Positions 17,440 to 25,722 are shown, counted from the stretch's first letter. The stretch is 64,000 nucleotides of DNA from CAIWHR01 sp963724975 (GCA_963724975.1 CAVRXB010000005.1:1106676-1170675); one strand, 5' to 3'. Numbers and translations: made by a program. The notes: a model not told the origin generated them from the letters alone.

Positions 17440-17834
17440 TGTCGGTAAACATTGCGGCGCTGGCGGCGTGCATGCTGTTCGCCGCCGGCGCGCGCACGAA
17501 CGCACTCGCGGCTCCCACAGGTAACGCGACGCGCGGTGTCGAGATCTATACGCGCTGCCAGGCATGTCACGCGCTGGAGTACAACCGCACGGGTCCGAAG
17601 CACTGCGGCGTCATCGGCCGCAAATCCGGCAGCGTCCCCGGATTCGATTATTCGTCGGCGATGAAGCAGGCGAAGCTCACCTGGGACGAGAAGACGCTCG
17701 ACCGGTTTCTCGCCGATCCGCTGAAACTCGTTCCCGGGACAACGATGACCTACGCGGGCATTCCCGATCCGCAGGAGCGTGCGGATCTCATCGCCTTTCT
17801 TCGCGACGCGGGAAAATCACCCGCGTGCCGGTAG
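17439..17834 (+). CDS. Exported class I c-type cytochrome
   Basis: This is a 131-residue protein with a signal peptide (VNIAALAACMLFAAGARTNALA) and one heme-attachment site CQACH. It then has RTGPKHCGVIGRKSG, resembling the GPHLHGVIGR region of mitochondrial-type cytochromes c. MTYAGI probably supplies the distal Met. The ATG at 17439 overlaps the ferritin-like stop, so the two are translationally coupled. It probably passes electrons to or from the ferritin-like protein in the periplasm (inference). Confidence 0.9.
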   Translation: MSVNIAALAACMLFAAGARTNALAAPTGNATRGVEIYTRCQACHALEYNRTGPKHCGVIGRKSGSVPGFDYSSAMKQAKLTWDEKTLDRFLADPLKLVPGTTMTYAGIPDPQERADLIAFLRDAGKSPACR

Positions 17835-17844
17835 AGCAAAGCGC

Positions 17845-18336
17845 ACCGCTTCACGTTCTTGCCCTCGATCGCGAGCACCTTGACCGTGCCATCATGCGCG
17901 GCCGCGAGCAGCAGCGTCCCTTCACGGTTGATCGTCAGCCCATTCGCGTGGGCATCGACGTCGACCTTCGCAAGCAACCTCGGAGGCATCGCCTCGATGT
18001 CGACGACCTGCAAAAAGTTATCGAACAATTCCTTCTTGGCTGCGTAGTCGTAACGCGTGGGTGCGGCGACAATGGCGAGCTTGCCGTCAGGTGTCGGCGG
18101 ACCCTGCACCGTGTGCTCGAGGCCTTCGAGTGTCCCCTTGACGACCGGCGGCGAGCGGGAGGCGTCGAGTACGACGAGGCTGTCGGAGGGCGCGGGCTCC
18201 GGGAAGGTGGCGCGCCCGGTATCGCGGACGAACTTGCCGTCCTGCGCCGAGACGATGATATCGGCTGCGCCTACGGGCAGCGCGGTGCGGCGCTCAATCC
18301 GAGGGCGAATATAAGGTTCAATGAGGGTTTGCGCAC
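17845..18336 (-). pseudogene. Decayed YncE/lactonase-type beta-propeller gene
   Basis: Reading backwards from 18336, a GTG with GGAGAG seven bases upstream opens a signal peptide (RKPSLNLIFALGLSAA) but reaches a stop after 23 codons. The following mature sequence (LPVGAADIIVSAQDGKFV, then SLVVLDASRSPPVVKGTLEG and ANGLTINREGTLLLAAAHDGTVKVLAIEG) continues in another frame, so one base appears lost near 18280-18290. The protein then stops resembling a propeller at about 17849, where it runs into the convergent cytochrome gene. Only about 160 of the roughly 320 residues usual for such propellers remain. It is a frameshifted and 3'-truncated remnant. Confidence 0.65.
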
Positions 18337-18640
18337 GGTGTTCTCTCCTAGCAGTTCCCGTTCATCAATTAGGTTGGATAAGGAGGCTGATTTCTCCGTC
18401 TTTGCGGGAATTCAGTGCGGCTTCACGTCGACGTACTGCAGGCGCCGGGCGGGAGCCCACTTGGGATGCGCTCTCAATTCACGGCATCCGGGCGGTGTCG
18501 TCGCCCAAGTCCGAATATCTTGGCGCTCGGGCCGCGGCTTGTGAAGGTCCCCCGGCGACCGGTCGGAGTAGACCCGGCCCATCGGCCATCGATTTCTGGC
18601 ATGGTTGATGCATAATCGTCAGGTACCGGAGGTCCAGCCC
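18337..18640. other. Intergenic region upstream of the AAA ATPase gene
   Basis: About 300 bases lie between the propeller remnant and the AAA gene. I see no gene with coding character here; short open frames look like noise. The last 45 bases carry a promoter candidate at 18597-18616 and the ribosome site GGAGG at 18628-18632. The rest may be residual sequence from the decay of the neighbouring gene. Confidence 0.5.
18597..18616 (+). promoter_or_regulatory. Candidate promoter of the AAA ATPase gene
   Basis: TGGCATGGTTGATGCAT has GG and GC ten bases apart, as in sigma-54 promoters (TGGCAC-N5-TTGCW), with two deviations. The overlapping CATAAT (18611-18616) could instead be a sigma-70 -10 box, though no good -35 is visible. 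Either would start transcription about 18-20 bases before the start codon at 18641, which fits the ribosome site position. Confidence 0.3.
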
Positions 18641-19600
18641 ATGGAACCTGTCATCCCGCTTGCCGGTCTGCAGCCGATCTATTCCGTCGCTGACGTCAAT
18701 CGTGCGGCCGGGGACAGTACGGCCAGGACCAACGAAGGATTGAAGGGCTGGTACGACCGCATGCGCATGCTCGGCGGCTCGCGCTACATCATCAAGCCGT
18801 CCACGCACAACGCGGTTGACGATCTCTACGACGCCTCGCCTAACTTCGCCGCGGTCATCGACGACCTGAAGAAATCACTGGCATTGGCCATTTCGGGCAA
18901 TGAGGCAGTGCAGTTCATGCCCATTCTCCTTCTCGGTGAACCCGGCCTTGGCAAGACCTACTTTGCGCGCAGGCTTTCGCACGCGCTCGGCACCGGCTTC
19001 GAATTCGTCTCGTTGAGCTCGCTTACCGCCGGGTGGGTGCTGACCGGCGCTTCCGCGCAATGGCATAACGCGCGGCCGGGAAAGATTGCGCAAACACTGA
19101 TCGAAGGCGAATACGCGAATCCCGTGGTCGTGCTGGACGAAGTGGACAAGTCGGGCGGCGACCACCGCTACGATCCGATGGGCGCGCTCTACACACTGCT
19201 CGAACGCGACACGGCACAGGACTTCAAGGACGAATACATCGACGTCAACATGGATTGCTCGCACATCCTGTGGGTGGCGACCGCCAACGACGATACCGTG
19301 ATACCCGAGCCGATTCTGAACCGGATGAACGTCTACGCAATCGATCGCCCCGATGCCGAAGGTTCGCGCCGTATCGCGTTGTCGGTCTACCGCGAAATCC
19401 TCGACCAGCACCATTGGCCATTTCCACCCGAGCCTTCGGAGGGATTGGTGGACCGGCTGGCGACGATCCCGCCGCGCGACATGAAGAAGCTGCTGCTGGA
19501 CGCTTTCGGCACCGCCCGCCTCGCGGGTCGCGATTGCCTCGTGCCCGAAGACATCGACGCGAAGAAGCTCTGCGGCCGCAAGGCGCGCGTCGGCTTCTGA
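18641..19600 (+). CDS. AAA-family ATPase (Lon-like AAA module)
   Basis: The 319-residue protein has Walker A GEPGLGKTYFARRLSHALG, Walker B VVVLDEVDK, a sensor-1 Asn in ILWVATANDD, and an arginine finger region ILNRMNVYAIDRP. A helical lid domain follows. The order resembles the AAA module of Lon but there is no protease domain and no Lon N-domain. It is therefore a free-standing remodelling ATPase. The ATG is set by GGAGG eight bases upstream. Partners are not encoded next to it; an H1-like protein gene follows after 134 bases. Confidence 0.85.
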   Translation: MEPVIPLAGLQPIYSVADVNRAAGDSTARTNEGLKGWYDRMRMLGGSRYIIKPSTHNAVDDLYDASPNFAAVIDDLKKSLALAISGNEAVQFMPILLLGEPGLGKTYFARRLSHALGTGFEFVSLSSLTAGWVLTGASAQWHNARPGKIAQTLIEGEYANPVVVLDEVDKSGGDHRYDPMGALYTLLERDTAQDFKDEYIDVNMDCSHILWVATANDDTVIPEPILNRMNVYAIDRPDAEGSRRIALSVYREILDQHHWPFPPEPSEGLVDRLATIPPRDMKKLLLDAFGTARLAGRDCLVPEDIDAKKLCGRKARVGF

Positions 19601-19734
19601 CGGCTCGATTTCGCAGTCCTCCGCAGTTCTCCGTTTCCCAGAAGCGACACGAGCGCGACAGCCGCGCCGGACGATACTACGCGCGTCCTGCGGAGGTAAA
19701 ATTCCCGCAACGCAACACGGACAAGGCCCTCGCC

Positions 19735-20046
19735 ATGACCATCGCAAAGAAACGCGCCGCGAAGAAATCGGCGGTGCGAAAGCAAACTCGTAAAACCACC
19801 AAACGGGTCGCCAAGAAGACCGCAAGAAAACGTGCGTTCAAGAAAGTCGGCCGGAAGAAAACCATTGCCGCCAAGCGCAAGACGACTAAAAAGCGGCCGG
19901 CGGCGAAGAAGAAATCCGCACGCCGCAAAGGCCCGGCGCACAAGCCGAAGGCCAAGCCGAAGAAACGGCCTCCTTCCGAGGGACGCACGCGCGATCGCGG
20001 ACCGATGATCGTCATCATCACGCCGCCCGATCCCGATGAAGACTGA
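19735..20046 (+). CDS. Lysine-rich histone H1-like DNA-binding protein
   Basis: The 103-residue protein is about 40 percent Lys and Arg in KKxAxKK-type repeats with Ala, Thr and Pro, like the C-terminal tails of histone H1 and bacterial HctB/AlgP-like proteins. It has no folded domain. The last 20 residues break the pattern (RGPMIVIITPPDPDED): a short hydrophobic strand then an acidic tail. It probably binds DNA non-specifically. Such low-complexity proteins often vary in repeat number between strains. Confidence 0.8.
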   Translation: MTIAKKRAAKKSAVRKQTRKTTKRVAKKTARKRAFKKVGRKKTIAAKRKTTKKRPAAKKKSARRKGPAHKPKAKPKKRPPSEGRTRDRGPMIVIITPPDPDED

Positions 20047-20066
20047 GCGGCGAACGCGAGCGCGCC

Positions 20067-20465
20067 ATGACGCTTGACGATTTGTGGTCCGACGTCCGCG
20101 AGCTCACCGGCAAGCTGAGCGACGTCACACGCCAGGCCGCCTACGCGGGCCTCGCGATCATCTGGATCTTCAAGACCGGAGATGCGGCGACCTACCATTT
20201 CGACCGCAGCCTGATCTGGGCGGGTGTTCTGCTCGCGTTGGGATTGACGCTCGACCTGGCGCAGTATGCATGCAACGCCGCGCTTCGCTGGTTCAACGCA
20301 CGGCACGAGGAACAAGTTCGTGGCGTCGACTACGAGGGGAAGGACCTCACGCTGCCCAAGCGAATCAACCGCGTTCCCTATGCGCTCTTCGCGCTCAAGG
20401 TCGCGCTGGTCGCCGCCGGCTATGTCGTGCTGCTCACCTATCTGTTGCGGGTATTGATGGACTGA
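20067..20465 (+). CDS. Small inner-membrane protein of unknown function
   Basis: The 132-residue protein has three likely membrane helices: AAYAGLAIIWIFKTG, SLIWAGVLLALGLTLDLAQYA and ALFALKVALVAAGYVVLLTYLL. A charged loop RHEEQVRGVDYEGKDLTLPKR lies between the second and third. It follows the H1-like gene by 20 bases and is probably co-transcribed. I do not recognise a family. Confidence 0.72.
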   Translation: MTLDDLWSDVRELTGKLSDVTRQAAYAGLAIIWIFKTGDAATYHFDRSLIWAGVLLALGLTLDLAQYACNAALRWFNARHEEQVRGVDYEGKDLTLPKRINRVPYALFALKVALVAAGYVVLLTYLLRVLMD

Positions 20466-20481
20466 GCGGGGCTACAGGCCG

Positions 20482-21306
20482 CTAGGTCGCCGATTTGAAG
20501 GTCCACACCGCGTAGCCATCACGCAGTTCGCGGAACGAATTGAAGACGATCCGTGGAATGCGCAGCGATCCCGCTTCAATAGCGCGGCCGACAATCGACG
20601 CTGAGCCGGTCGCCCGGTAGCCGGCCACTTCGATTGCTTCGCGCGGATGCGTGCGGGTTTCGGCCATCGGCGCGCCCAGCCGCTCGAGCTCCTTGCGCAG
20701 ACCTCGGCTGAACCAGTGGCGAAACGCCGGCGACATCACATCGACGACGAATCGGGCTCGCGGGAGAAACGCATGCACCGTCGACGAGAGTGTGGTCAGC
20801 ACATCGGGCATCAGGTACATGCTGACACCTTCGAGCACGACGACGGCCTTGTCGTTGCCTGCGAGCGGTCCGAGGAGCGTGGCCAGCGGCTCGCTCCGGA
20901 AGTTGATCGACTGCCGCAACAAGGGATTGGGCGCGGTGCGCTCGGGCAGACGCTCTTCCTTCAGCGCAAATAACGATGGATCGTCGAATTCCCACCAGCG
21001 TCCGCCGGGCAGGCGAAATGCGCGTGTGTCGAAACCCGCGCCGATCACGAAGATCCGCCGCCCGGCGTCACGTTGGACGACGTCCCGCAGCAGGTCGTCG
21101 ATCAGTCGATGCCGCGCGACGTTACTCGCCGCTGCGGCCTTGAAGCGCAGGAGGGGCGCCATGCGCGAGCGCACCATATCGTCGACGAAGCGCGCGGCAA
21201 ATTTGTCGCCGCAGACGGGCGTGGGGCTCACGGCGTCCATTGCGCGGAGTACGCAGCAGTAAAAAGCGGTGAGAGCGATCTTGTTGGCGGAATCGGGCTT
21301 GGTCAT
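20482..21306 (-). CDS. SAM-dependent O-methyltransferase (leucine carboxyl methyltransferase-like family)
   Basis: The 274-residue protein matches the family often annotated as polyketide-type O-methyltransferases. It has RIFVIGAGFDTRAFRLP as the SAM motif (normally GxGLDTRA), WWEFDDPSLFALKEERL contacting the cofactor, and KAVVVLEGVSMYL before the catalytic region. The substrate is unknown and no biosynthetic genes adjoin. It converges on the small membrane protein gene. Confidence 0.85.
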   Translation of the reverse strand: MTKPDSANKIALTAFYCCVLRAMDAVSPTPVCGDKFAARFVDDMVRSRMAPLLRFKAAAASNVARHRLIDDLLRDVVQRDAGRRIFVIGAGFDTRAFRLPGGRWWEFDDPSLFALKEERLPERTAPNPLLRQSINFRSEPLATLLGPLAGNDKAVVVLEGVSMYLMPDVLTTLSSTVHAFLPRARFVVDVMSPAFRHWFSRGLRKELERLGAPMAETRTHPREAIEVAGYRATGSASIVGRAIEAGSLRIPRIVFNSFRELRDGYAVWTFKSAT

Positions 21307-21365
21307 GGGACAAACCGAAATTGGCCGGCCTGACCTCCATTCTGGCCCAATATCCCTCGCCGTTG

Positions 21366-22532
21366 CTACTCATTGGCCGGCGCTTGTGCCGGCTCTCGCG
21401 CAAATCGCGTCGTGCCATGATGCGCGGGTTCGTCGAATGCGCCCTTGTGATGGAAATAGACGATGCCGGCGGCGGAGCGCATGAGCCGCGTGGCGAGCAA
21501 CAGATCGAACACGAGATCGCTCTGGAAATGGTCGTAGCACCATCGCAGCGCACGCTTTACCCGATAGCGCGGGTACGTGGAGACGAACACGACGGCCGGA
21601 TCTTCCTGTCTGCCGGAGAGAAAATCGGCGATCGCATGACCGGCCGCAAGGCCGTGCTTCAGCGCCGTGTGGATGCCACCGGCGGTGACAGGTGACACCA
21701 TTCCGGCGGCATCGCCCAGCAGCAGCACGCGTCGTGCCGCCGCCTTTCGCACGATGCCGCCGCAAGGAATCATCCCGGCGCGGATGGATGAAGGTGGCGC
21801 GCCGGAAAAATCGGCGACCGGCGCGATCTTGCCGAGGAACGCCGTCATCGCGCCCTTGATGTCGGCGCGTCGAGTCGAAACGCGGCGCGCGAGGCCCACT
21901 TGCACGGCGCCAACGCCTGCGAGCATCCAGCCGATGTACCCCGGGGCGAGGTTGCGGTCGATGAAGCAATGCAGCCGTTCGGGCGACTGTATTGCCGCGC
22001 CTCGATATTCGTGCTCCAGGCCGAACAAGAACTCCGTGTTGCGCCCGAATCCGAGCGCGCGCGCAACCGCCGAGTTCGGGCCGTCGGCCCCGATCAGAAA
22101 GCGGGTGGTGCCAACGCCGGACAAACGAAAGCCGCCCTCGATGCGCTCGGCATTTACAAACGGGGTCCGGCATTCTATTGTCGCGCCGGCATCGATCGCG
22201 CGTCCGGCGAGCCAGCGCATCACCCCCGGTGTGTCGGTTGCGAGGAAGTAATAGCCGGGTGCAGAAAGATCGATCGAGCGCATGCACGGTGCGTACAAGC
22301 GCACGCCGTCGATGCGCCGCGCAAGCTCGGACGGAAGGCCATCGAGGAGCGCGATCTGGTCGATGGCATCCTTGACGATGATGCCGGTCGTGTGTAGCTT
22401 TTCGCCGGGCTCGGTCTTTTTCTCCAGCACGCGCACGCGCAGACCGGACTGCGCTAACGCCGTCGCGCAGGCGAGTCCCGCGAAGCTCGCGCCGACGACG
22501 GTGCAGTCGTCATTGAAATTGAGGGCGGACAT
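21366..22532 (-). CDS. FAD-dependent oxidoreductase (geranylgeranyl reductase-like)
   Basis: The 388-residue flavoprotein has the N-terminal GxGxxG-type fold written VVGASFAGLACATAL, an FAD ribose Glu in VRVLEKKTEPG, and the second FAD motif LLLGDAAGMVSPVTAGGIHTALKHG, typical of geranylgeranyl reductases and lipid-saturating enzymes. It may reduce isoprenoid or hydroxylated lipid substrates. It diverges from the TPR protein gene across 147 bases that hold the sigma-54 promoter for the latter. Confidence 0.85.
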   Translation of the reverse strand: MSALNFNDDCTVVGASFAGLACATALAQSGLRVRVLEKKTEPGEKLHTTGIIVKDAIDQIALLDGLPSELARRIDGVRLYAPCMRSIDLSAPGYYFLATDTPGVMRWLAGRAIDAGATIECRTPFVNAERIEGGFRLSGVGTTRFLIGADGPNSAVARALGFGRNTEFLFGLEHEYRGAAIQSPERLHCFIDRNLAPGYIGWMLAGVGAVQVGLARRVSTRRADIKGAMTAFLGKIAPVADFSGAPPSSIRAGMIPCGGIVRKAAARRVLLLGDAAGMVSPVTAGGIHTALKHGLAAGHAIADFLSGRQEDPAVVFVSTYPRYRVKRALRWCYDHFQSDLVFDLLLATRLMRSAAGIVYFHHKGAFDEPAHHGTTRFAREPAQAPANE

Positions 22533-22652
22533 GAGGAGTATTCGTCAGGCACGCGAAGCGAACAACAGTTCCGCCAGAGGCCTCACGGCGACGCCGACCC
22601 GCCGTAGATCGCATCCGGCGTTTGTTGTGGAGCACGGCTTGTGCAGTAGACC

Positions 22653-22668
22653 TGGCACATTAGTTGCT
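22653..22668 (+). promoter_or_regulatory. Perfect-consensus sigma-54 promoter
   Basis: TGGCACATTAGTTGCT matches TGGCAC-N5-TTGCW exactly, with the GG and GC dinucleotides ten bases apart. Counting 12 bases from the conserved C predicts transcript start at 22679, one base before the ATG of the TPR gene. It implies activation by an enhancer-binding protein. No enhancer-binding-protein gene is in the window. Confidence 0.55.
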
Positions 22669-22679
22669 GGTCGCGAGGA

Positions 22680-23903
22680 ATGACCAACTACGCATCCGGC
22701 ACCAAGCTGTCGGATCTCTCGCTGGCCGGCGACCCGCCTGCAGCGACTCCCCCGCCTGCAGCGACTCCCCCGCCTGCAGCGACTCTCCCGCCTGCAGCGG
22801 GTCAACCGCCGCCCAAGGCCGCAGCGCACGCAGCGAGTTCCAGGACCAACGACGAATATCTCGCCCAGGCCATTCAGGAAATCGACGCCGGGACGATCGA
22901 CCAGCCGCTATGGCTGCGGGCACTCGACCTTTCGGGCAACAATCCCGAAGCGGCCAAGCCTGCCTATTTGCGCGCGCGCGCAGCGGCACTTTGGGTCGCC
23001 AAGCGGAATCAGCAGGCGGACAAGCCGGCGCGGCGCCGGCGCACCTCGACCAAGGAGGAGACGCCGCCTCCCGCCAAGCAATCCCGCAGACGATCACGGT
23101 CGAAAATACGGGTGACGCTCGTCGTGGGCGCTCTCGGATTTATCGCCATGGTCGTTGCCGGATTGCTCGTGATGTTTTCGTCGAACGATTTGCCCAGCTC
23201 GGTCGCACAGGACGCCAAGTTACCGTCAGCGCAGCTCCGTGCCGCGTCAAAACCTGCAGCCGCAAAGGCAGGCGAATCGGAACGCGTCAGTGCATCTGGC
23301 GATGATTTCAGCAGGAAGGTGTCGGATCTCAAAGCCGCGGGCAACTGGAACGTTCTTGTCCTCTATGCGGTGGAATGGACACGCAAGGCTCCCGCGAATG
23401 CCGATGCCTGGAACGAGCTCAGCATGGGCTACGCCAAGCTGCGCCAGTTCAACGACGCCCAAGAGGCGGCGACCAAAGCGACGCAACTCGCGCCCAAGAA
23501 CGCCCAGGCATGGCAAAACCTGGGAGAGATCAATGTGGTACTGCAACAACCGGACGCCGCTCTCTCCGCGTACCAGCAAGCGGTGCTGTTGAACGAGAGG
23601 GACGTGACAAGCCTGGTTCAGGTTGGCTTGCTGAATGCGCAACTCGGCCGTTTGCCCGAAGCCAGGGTGGTTTTTGCGCACGTGCTGGAGATGAATCCGC
23701 TCGACGTGGACGCGCTGTGCGGCGCCGAGTCCGTCGCGCAGAAGGAAGGTCGCTCCAAAGACGCGGACGCGATGGCGCGCCAGCTCAAAGCGGCCAACCT
23801 TCGTTGTCGTGACGCCACCGTGGTCGTCCCTGCGACCGCGGCTCCTGCCCCTGCTGTTGCTCCTGCTGCCAAGAAAAAACCTGCGTCGCCCGCCGCGCGC
23901 TGA
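22680..23903 (+). CDS. TPR-repeat inner-membrane protein with proline-rich N-terminus
   Basis: The 407-residue protein has a Pro/Ala repeat segment (about 19-45), a basic region (RRRRTSTKEE and RRRSRSKIR), and one membrane helix (VTLVVGALGFIAMVVAGLLVMF, about 143-164). A periplasmic part follows with three to four TPR units (NADAWNELSMGYAKLRQFNDAQEAA, NAQAWQNLGEINVVLQQPDAALSAYQQAV, and more). It ends in Pro/Ala/Lys. This plan suits a scaffold in an envelope complex. The start lies at the predicted start of a sigma-54 transcript, so translation may be leaderless. Confidence 0.82.
   Translation: MTNYASGTKLSDLSLAGDPPAATPPPAATPPPAATLPPAAGQPPPKAAAHAASSRTNDEYLAQAIQEIDAGTIDQPLWLRALDLSGNNPEAAKPAYLRARAAALWVAKRNQQADKPARRRRTSTKEETPPPAKQSRRRSRSKIRVTLVVGALGFIAMVVAGLLVMFSSNDLPSSVAQDAKLPSAQLRAASKPAAAKAGESERVSASGDDFSRKVSDLKAAGNWNVLVLYAVEWTRKAPANADAWNELSMGYAKLRQFNDAQEAATKATQLAPKNAQAWQNLGEINVVLQQPDAALSAYQQAVLLNERDVTSLVQVGLLNAQLGRLPEARVVFAHVLEMNPLDVDALCGAESVAQKEGRSKDADAMARQLKAANLRCRDATVVVPATAAPAPAVAPAAKKKPASPAAR
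22737..22800 (+). repeat. 18-bp tandem repeat, three and a half copies
   Basis: The unit CCTGCAGCGACTCCCCCG repeats at 22737, 22755 and 22773 (one C-to-T change in the third), followed by a partial copy. It encodes a six-residue unit of the form PAATPP in the TPR protein. Copy number could change by slippage, altering linker length in steps of six residues without shifting the frame. Confidence 0.9.
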
Positions 23904-24071
23904 CGTTGCAGCGCGAGCCGATCGATTCCGTCGGGGTGGATTAGCGCCGTTACGCTCATCTCCACTTGCGTGGCGCCGGCGTTGACGAATCGGCAGCCAT
24001 GTCGCAGGCTTGCGCATCGTACTGAGTTCGTCGTTCAATCCTCAATTCATTTGCAAGACAGGGAGACCGCA

Positions 24072-25181
24072 TTGGATGTTCGTGCCGCCGTTGCCCATCG
24101 TGCCGGAGCGCCGCTCACCATCGAAACCGTGCAGCTCGGCGGTCCGAAGGCGGGTGAGGTACTGGTCGAGATCAAGGCCACCGGCATCTGCCACACCGAC
24201 GAATTCACGCGGTCGGGCGCCGATCCGGAAGGCCTTTTTCCCGCCATCCTCGGCCACGAGGGCGCCGGAATCGTCGTCGACGTCGGCGCCGGTGTGACTA
24301 CGGTGAAGAAGGGTGACCATGTCATTCCGCTCTACATGCCCGAATGCCGCCAATGCAAGTCGTGCCTGTCGCGCAAGACCAACCTCTGCACCGCGATCCG
24401 CGCGACGCAAGGCAAAGGGTTGATGCCCGATGGCACCAGTCGCTTCTCGCTCAACGGCCAGCCATTGCATCACTACATGGGCTGTTCGACCTTCGCCAAC
24501 TTCACGGTGCTGCCGGAAATCGCAGTCGCCAGGATCCGCAACGACGCACCGTTCGACAAGGTCTGCTACATCGGATGCGGCGTGACGACAGGGATCGGCG
24601 CGGTCATCAACACCGCCAAGGTGGAACCGGGCGCCAATGTCGTCGTGTTCGGATTGGGAGGCATCGGGCTTAACGTTGTGCAGGGCGCCCGCATGGTCGG
24701 CGCCAACATGATTGTCGGCGTCGACTTGAATCCCGGGCGCGAATCGATGGCGCGCAAATTCGGCCTGACGCATTTTGTGAACCCCAAGGACGTTACCGGT
24801 GACCTCGTGGCGCACCTCGTCGAGCTGACCGGCGGCGGCGCGGATTACAGCTTCGAGTGCATCGGCAACGTGGAGGTAATGCGACAGGCGCTGGAATGCT
24901 GCCATCGCGGGTGGGGCGTCTCGGTGATCATCGGCGTCGCGGGCGCCGGACAGGAGATCAGGACGCGTCCATTTCAGCTCGTCACCGGCCGTGTCTGGAA
25001 GGGCACCGCGTTCGGCGGCGCCCGGGGCCGCACCGATGTTCCCAGGATCGTCGACTGGTACATGGAAGGCAAGATCAACATCGACGATCTCATTACGCAC
25101 AAGTTACCGTTGACGCGCATCAACGAAGGGTTCGATTTGATGCACGCGGGCAAATCGATTCGTGCGGTCGTCGAATTCTGA
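24072..25181 (+). CDS. frmA: S-(hydroxymethyl)glutathione dehydrogenase / class III alcohol dehydrogenase
   Basis: The 369-residue zinc enzyme has the catalytic-zinc ligands in TGICHTDEF, LGHEGAG and YIGCGVTTGIG. The four structural-zinc Cys lie in MPECRQCKSCLSRKTNLC. The NAD fold GLGGIGLNVVQ is followed by VGVDLNP. Length is normal for the family. It oxidises S-hydroxymethylglutathione, the adduct of formaldehyde and glutathione, with NAD. I chose TTG 24072 because GGGAG precedes it at good spacing and the protein then starts like known members (RAAVAHRAGAPL). No FrmB/FghA hydrolase or FrmR regulator gene adjoins. Confidence 0.95.
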   Translation: MDVRAAVAHRAGAPLTIETVQLGGPKAGEVLVEIKATGICHTDEFTRSGADPEGLFPAILGHEGAGIVVDVGAGVTTVKKGDHVIPLYMPECRQCKSCLSRKTNLCTAIRATQGKGLMPDGTSRFSLNGQPLHHYMGCSTFANFTVLPEIAVARIRNDAPFDKVCYIGCGVTTGIGAVINTAKVEPGANVVVFGLGGIGLNVVQGARMVGANMIVGVDLNPGRESMARKFGLTHFVNPKDVTGDLVAHLVELTGGGADYSFECIGNVEVMRQALECCHRGWGVSVIIGVAGAGQEIRTRPFQLVTGRVWKGTAFGGARGRTDVPRIVDWYMEGKINIDDLITHKLPLTRINEGFDLMHAGKSIRAVVEF

Positions 25182-25226
25182 TTTCAGCGTACCGCGCGAC
25201 AACCTGTCTTCGAAGGGAGGTCTGCC

Positions 25227-25722
25227 GTGATTCTCGGAATGTCGCTATCCTGCGTTTACGCTACTCCACGTCGCCATCAGCCTGATCGGTATCGCGGCCG
25301 GCGCCGTGGTGGTGTTCGGCATGTTCAGCTCCAATCGCATGCCAGGCTGGACGGCTGTCTTCCTCGCGACGACGATCCTGACGAGCGCTACGGGTTTCCT
25401 GTTTCCGTTCACCAAGCTCCTGCCGTCCCACATCGTCGGCATTATTTCTCTCGTCATCCTTGGCCTTGCTCTGCTTGCCGTGTACGTCTACGGCGCAACC
25501 GGTCCGTGGCGCTGGATCTATGTCGCGAGCGCCATCGCGGCGCTGTATTTGAATGTGTTCGTCGCCGTGGTGCAGGCGTTCCAGAAATTCCCGCCGTTGA
25601 AAGAGCTCGCACCGACGCAAACGGAGCTGCCGTTCGTCGCTGCGCAGGGCTTCGTCCTCATCGTCTTCATTGCTCTTTTTGTCGGCGCGGTTCGCGCGTT
25701 CAAGCCGCCGCCGTCACGGTAG
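25227..25722 (+). pseudogene. Small four-helix membrane protein gene with a 5' frameshift
   Basis: A strong ribosome site (AAGGGAGG, 25213-25220) precedes GTG 25227, which opens ILGMSLSCV. The membrane protein itself (TLLHVAISLIGIAAGAVVVFG, then three more hydrophobic helices, ending RAFKPPPSR) is in another frame, which has no ATG, GTG or TTG between its last stop (25228) and GTG 25306. Dropping one T from TTT at 25255-25257 joins the two parts into a natural start. So either the gene is broken by one base or the sequence has an error. The intact protein would be about 164 residues. Its function is unknown. Confidence 0.65.

Noticed and set aside
22737..22800. Regular 18-bp repeats as a possible CRISPR-like array
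   Set aside because: The copies are directly adjacent without spacers and encode an in-frame proline-rich linker.
24072..25181. Glutathione-independent formaldehyde dehydrogenase or plain alcohol dehydrogenase
   Set aside because: Length, the structural-zinc cluster and the sequence around the catalytic zinc match class III (glutathione-dependent) enzymes better.
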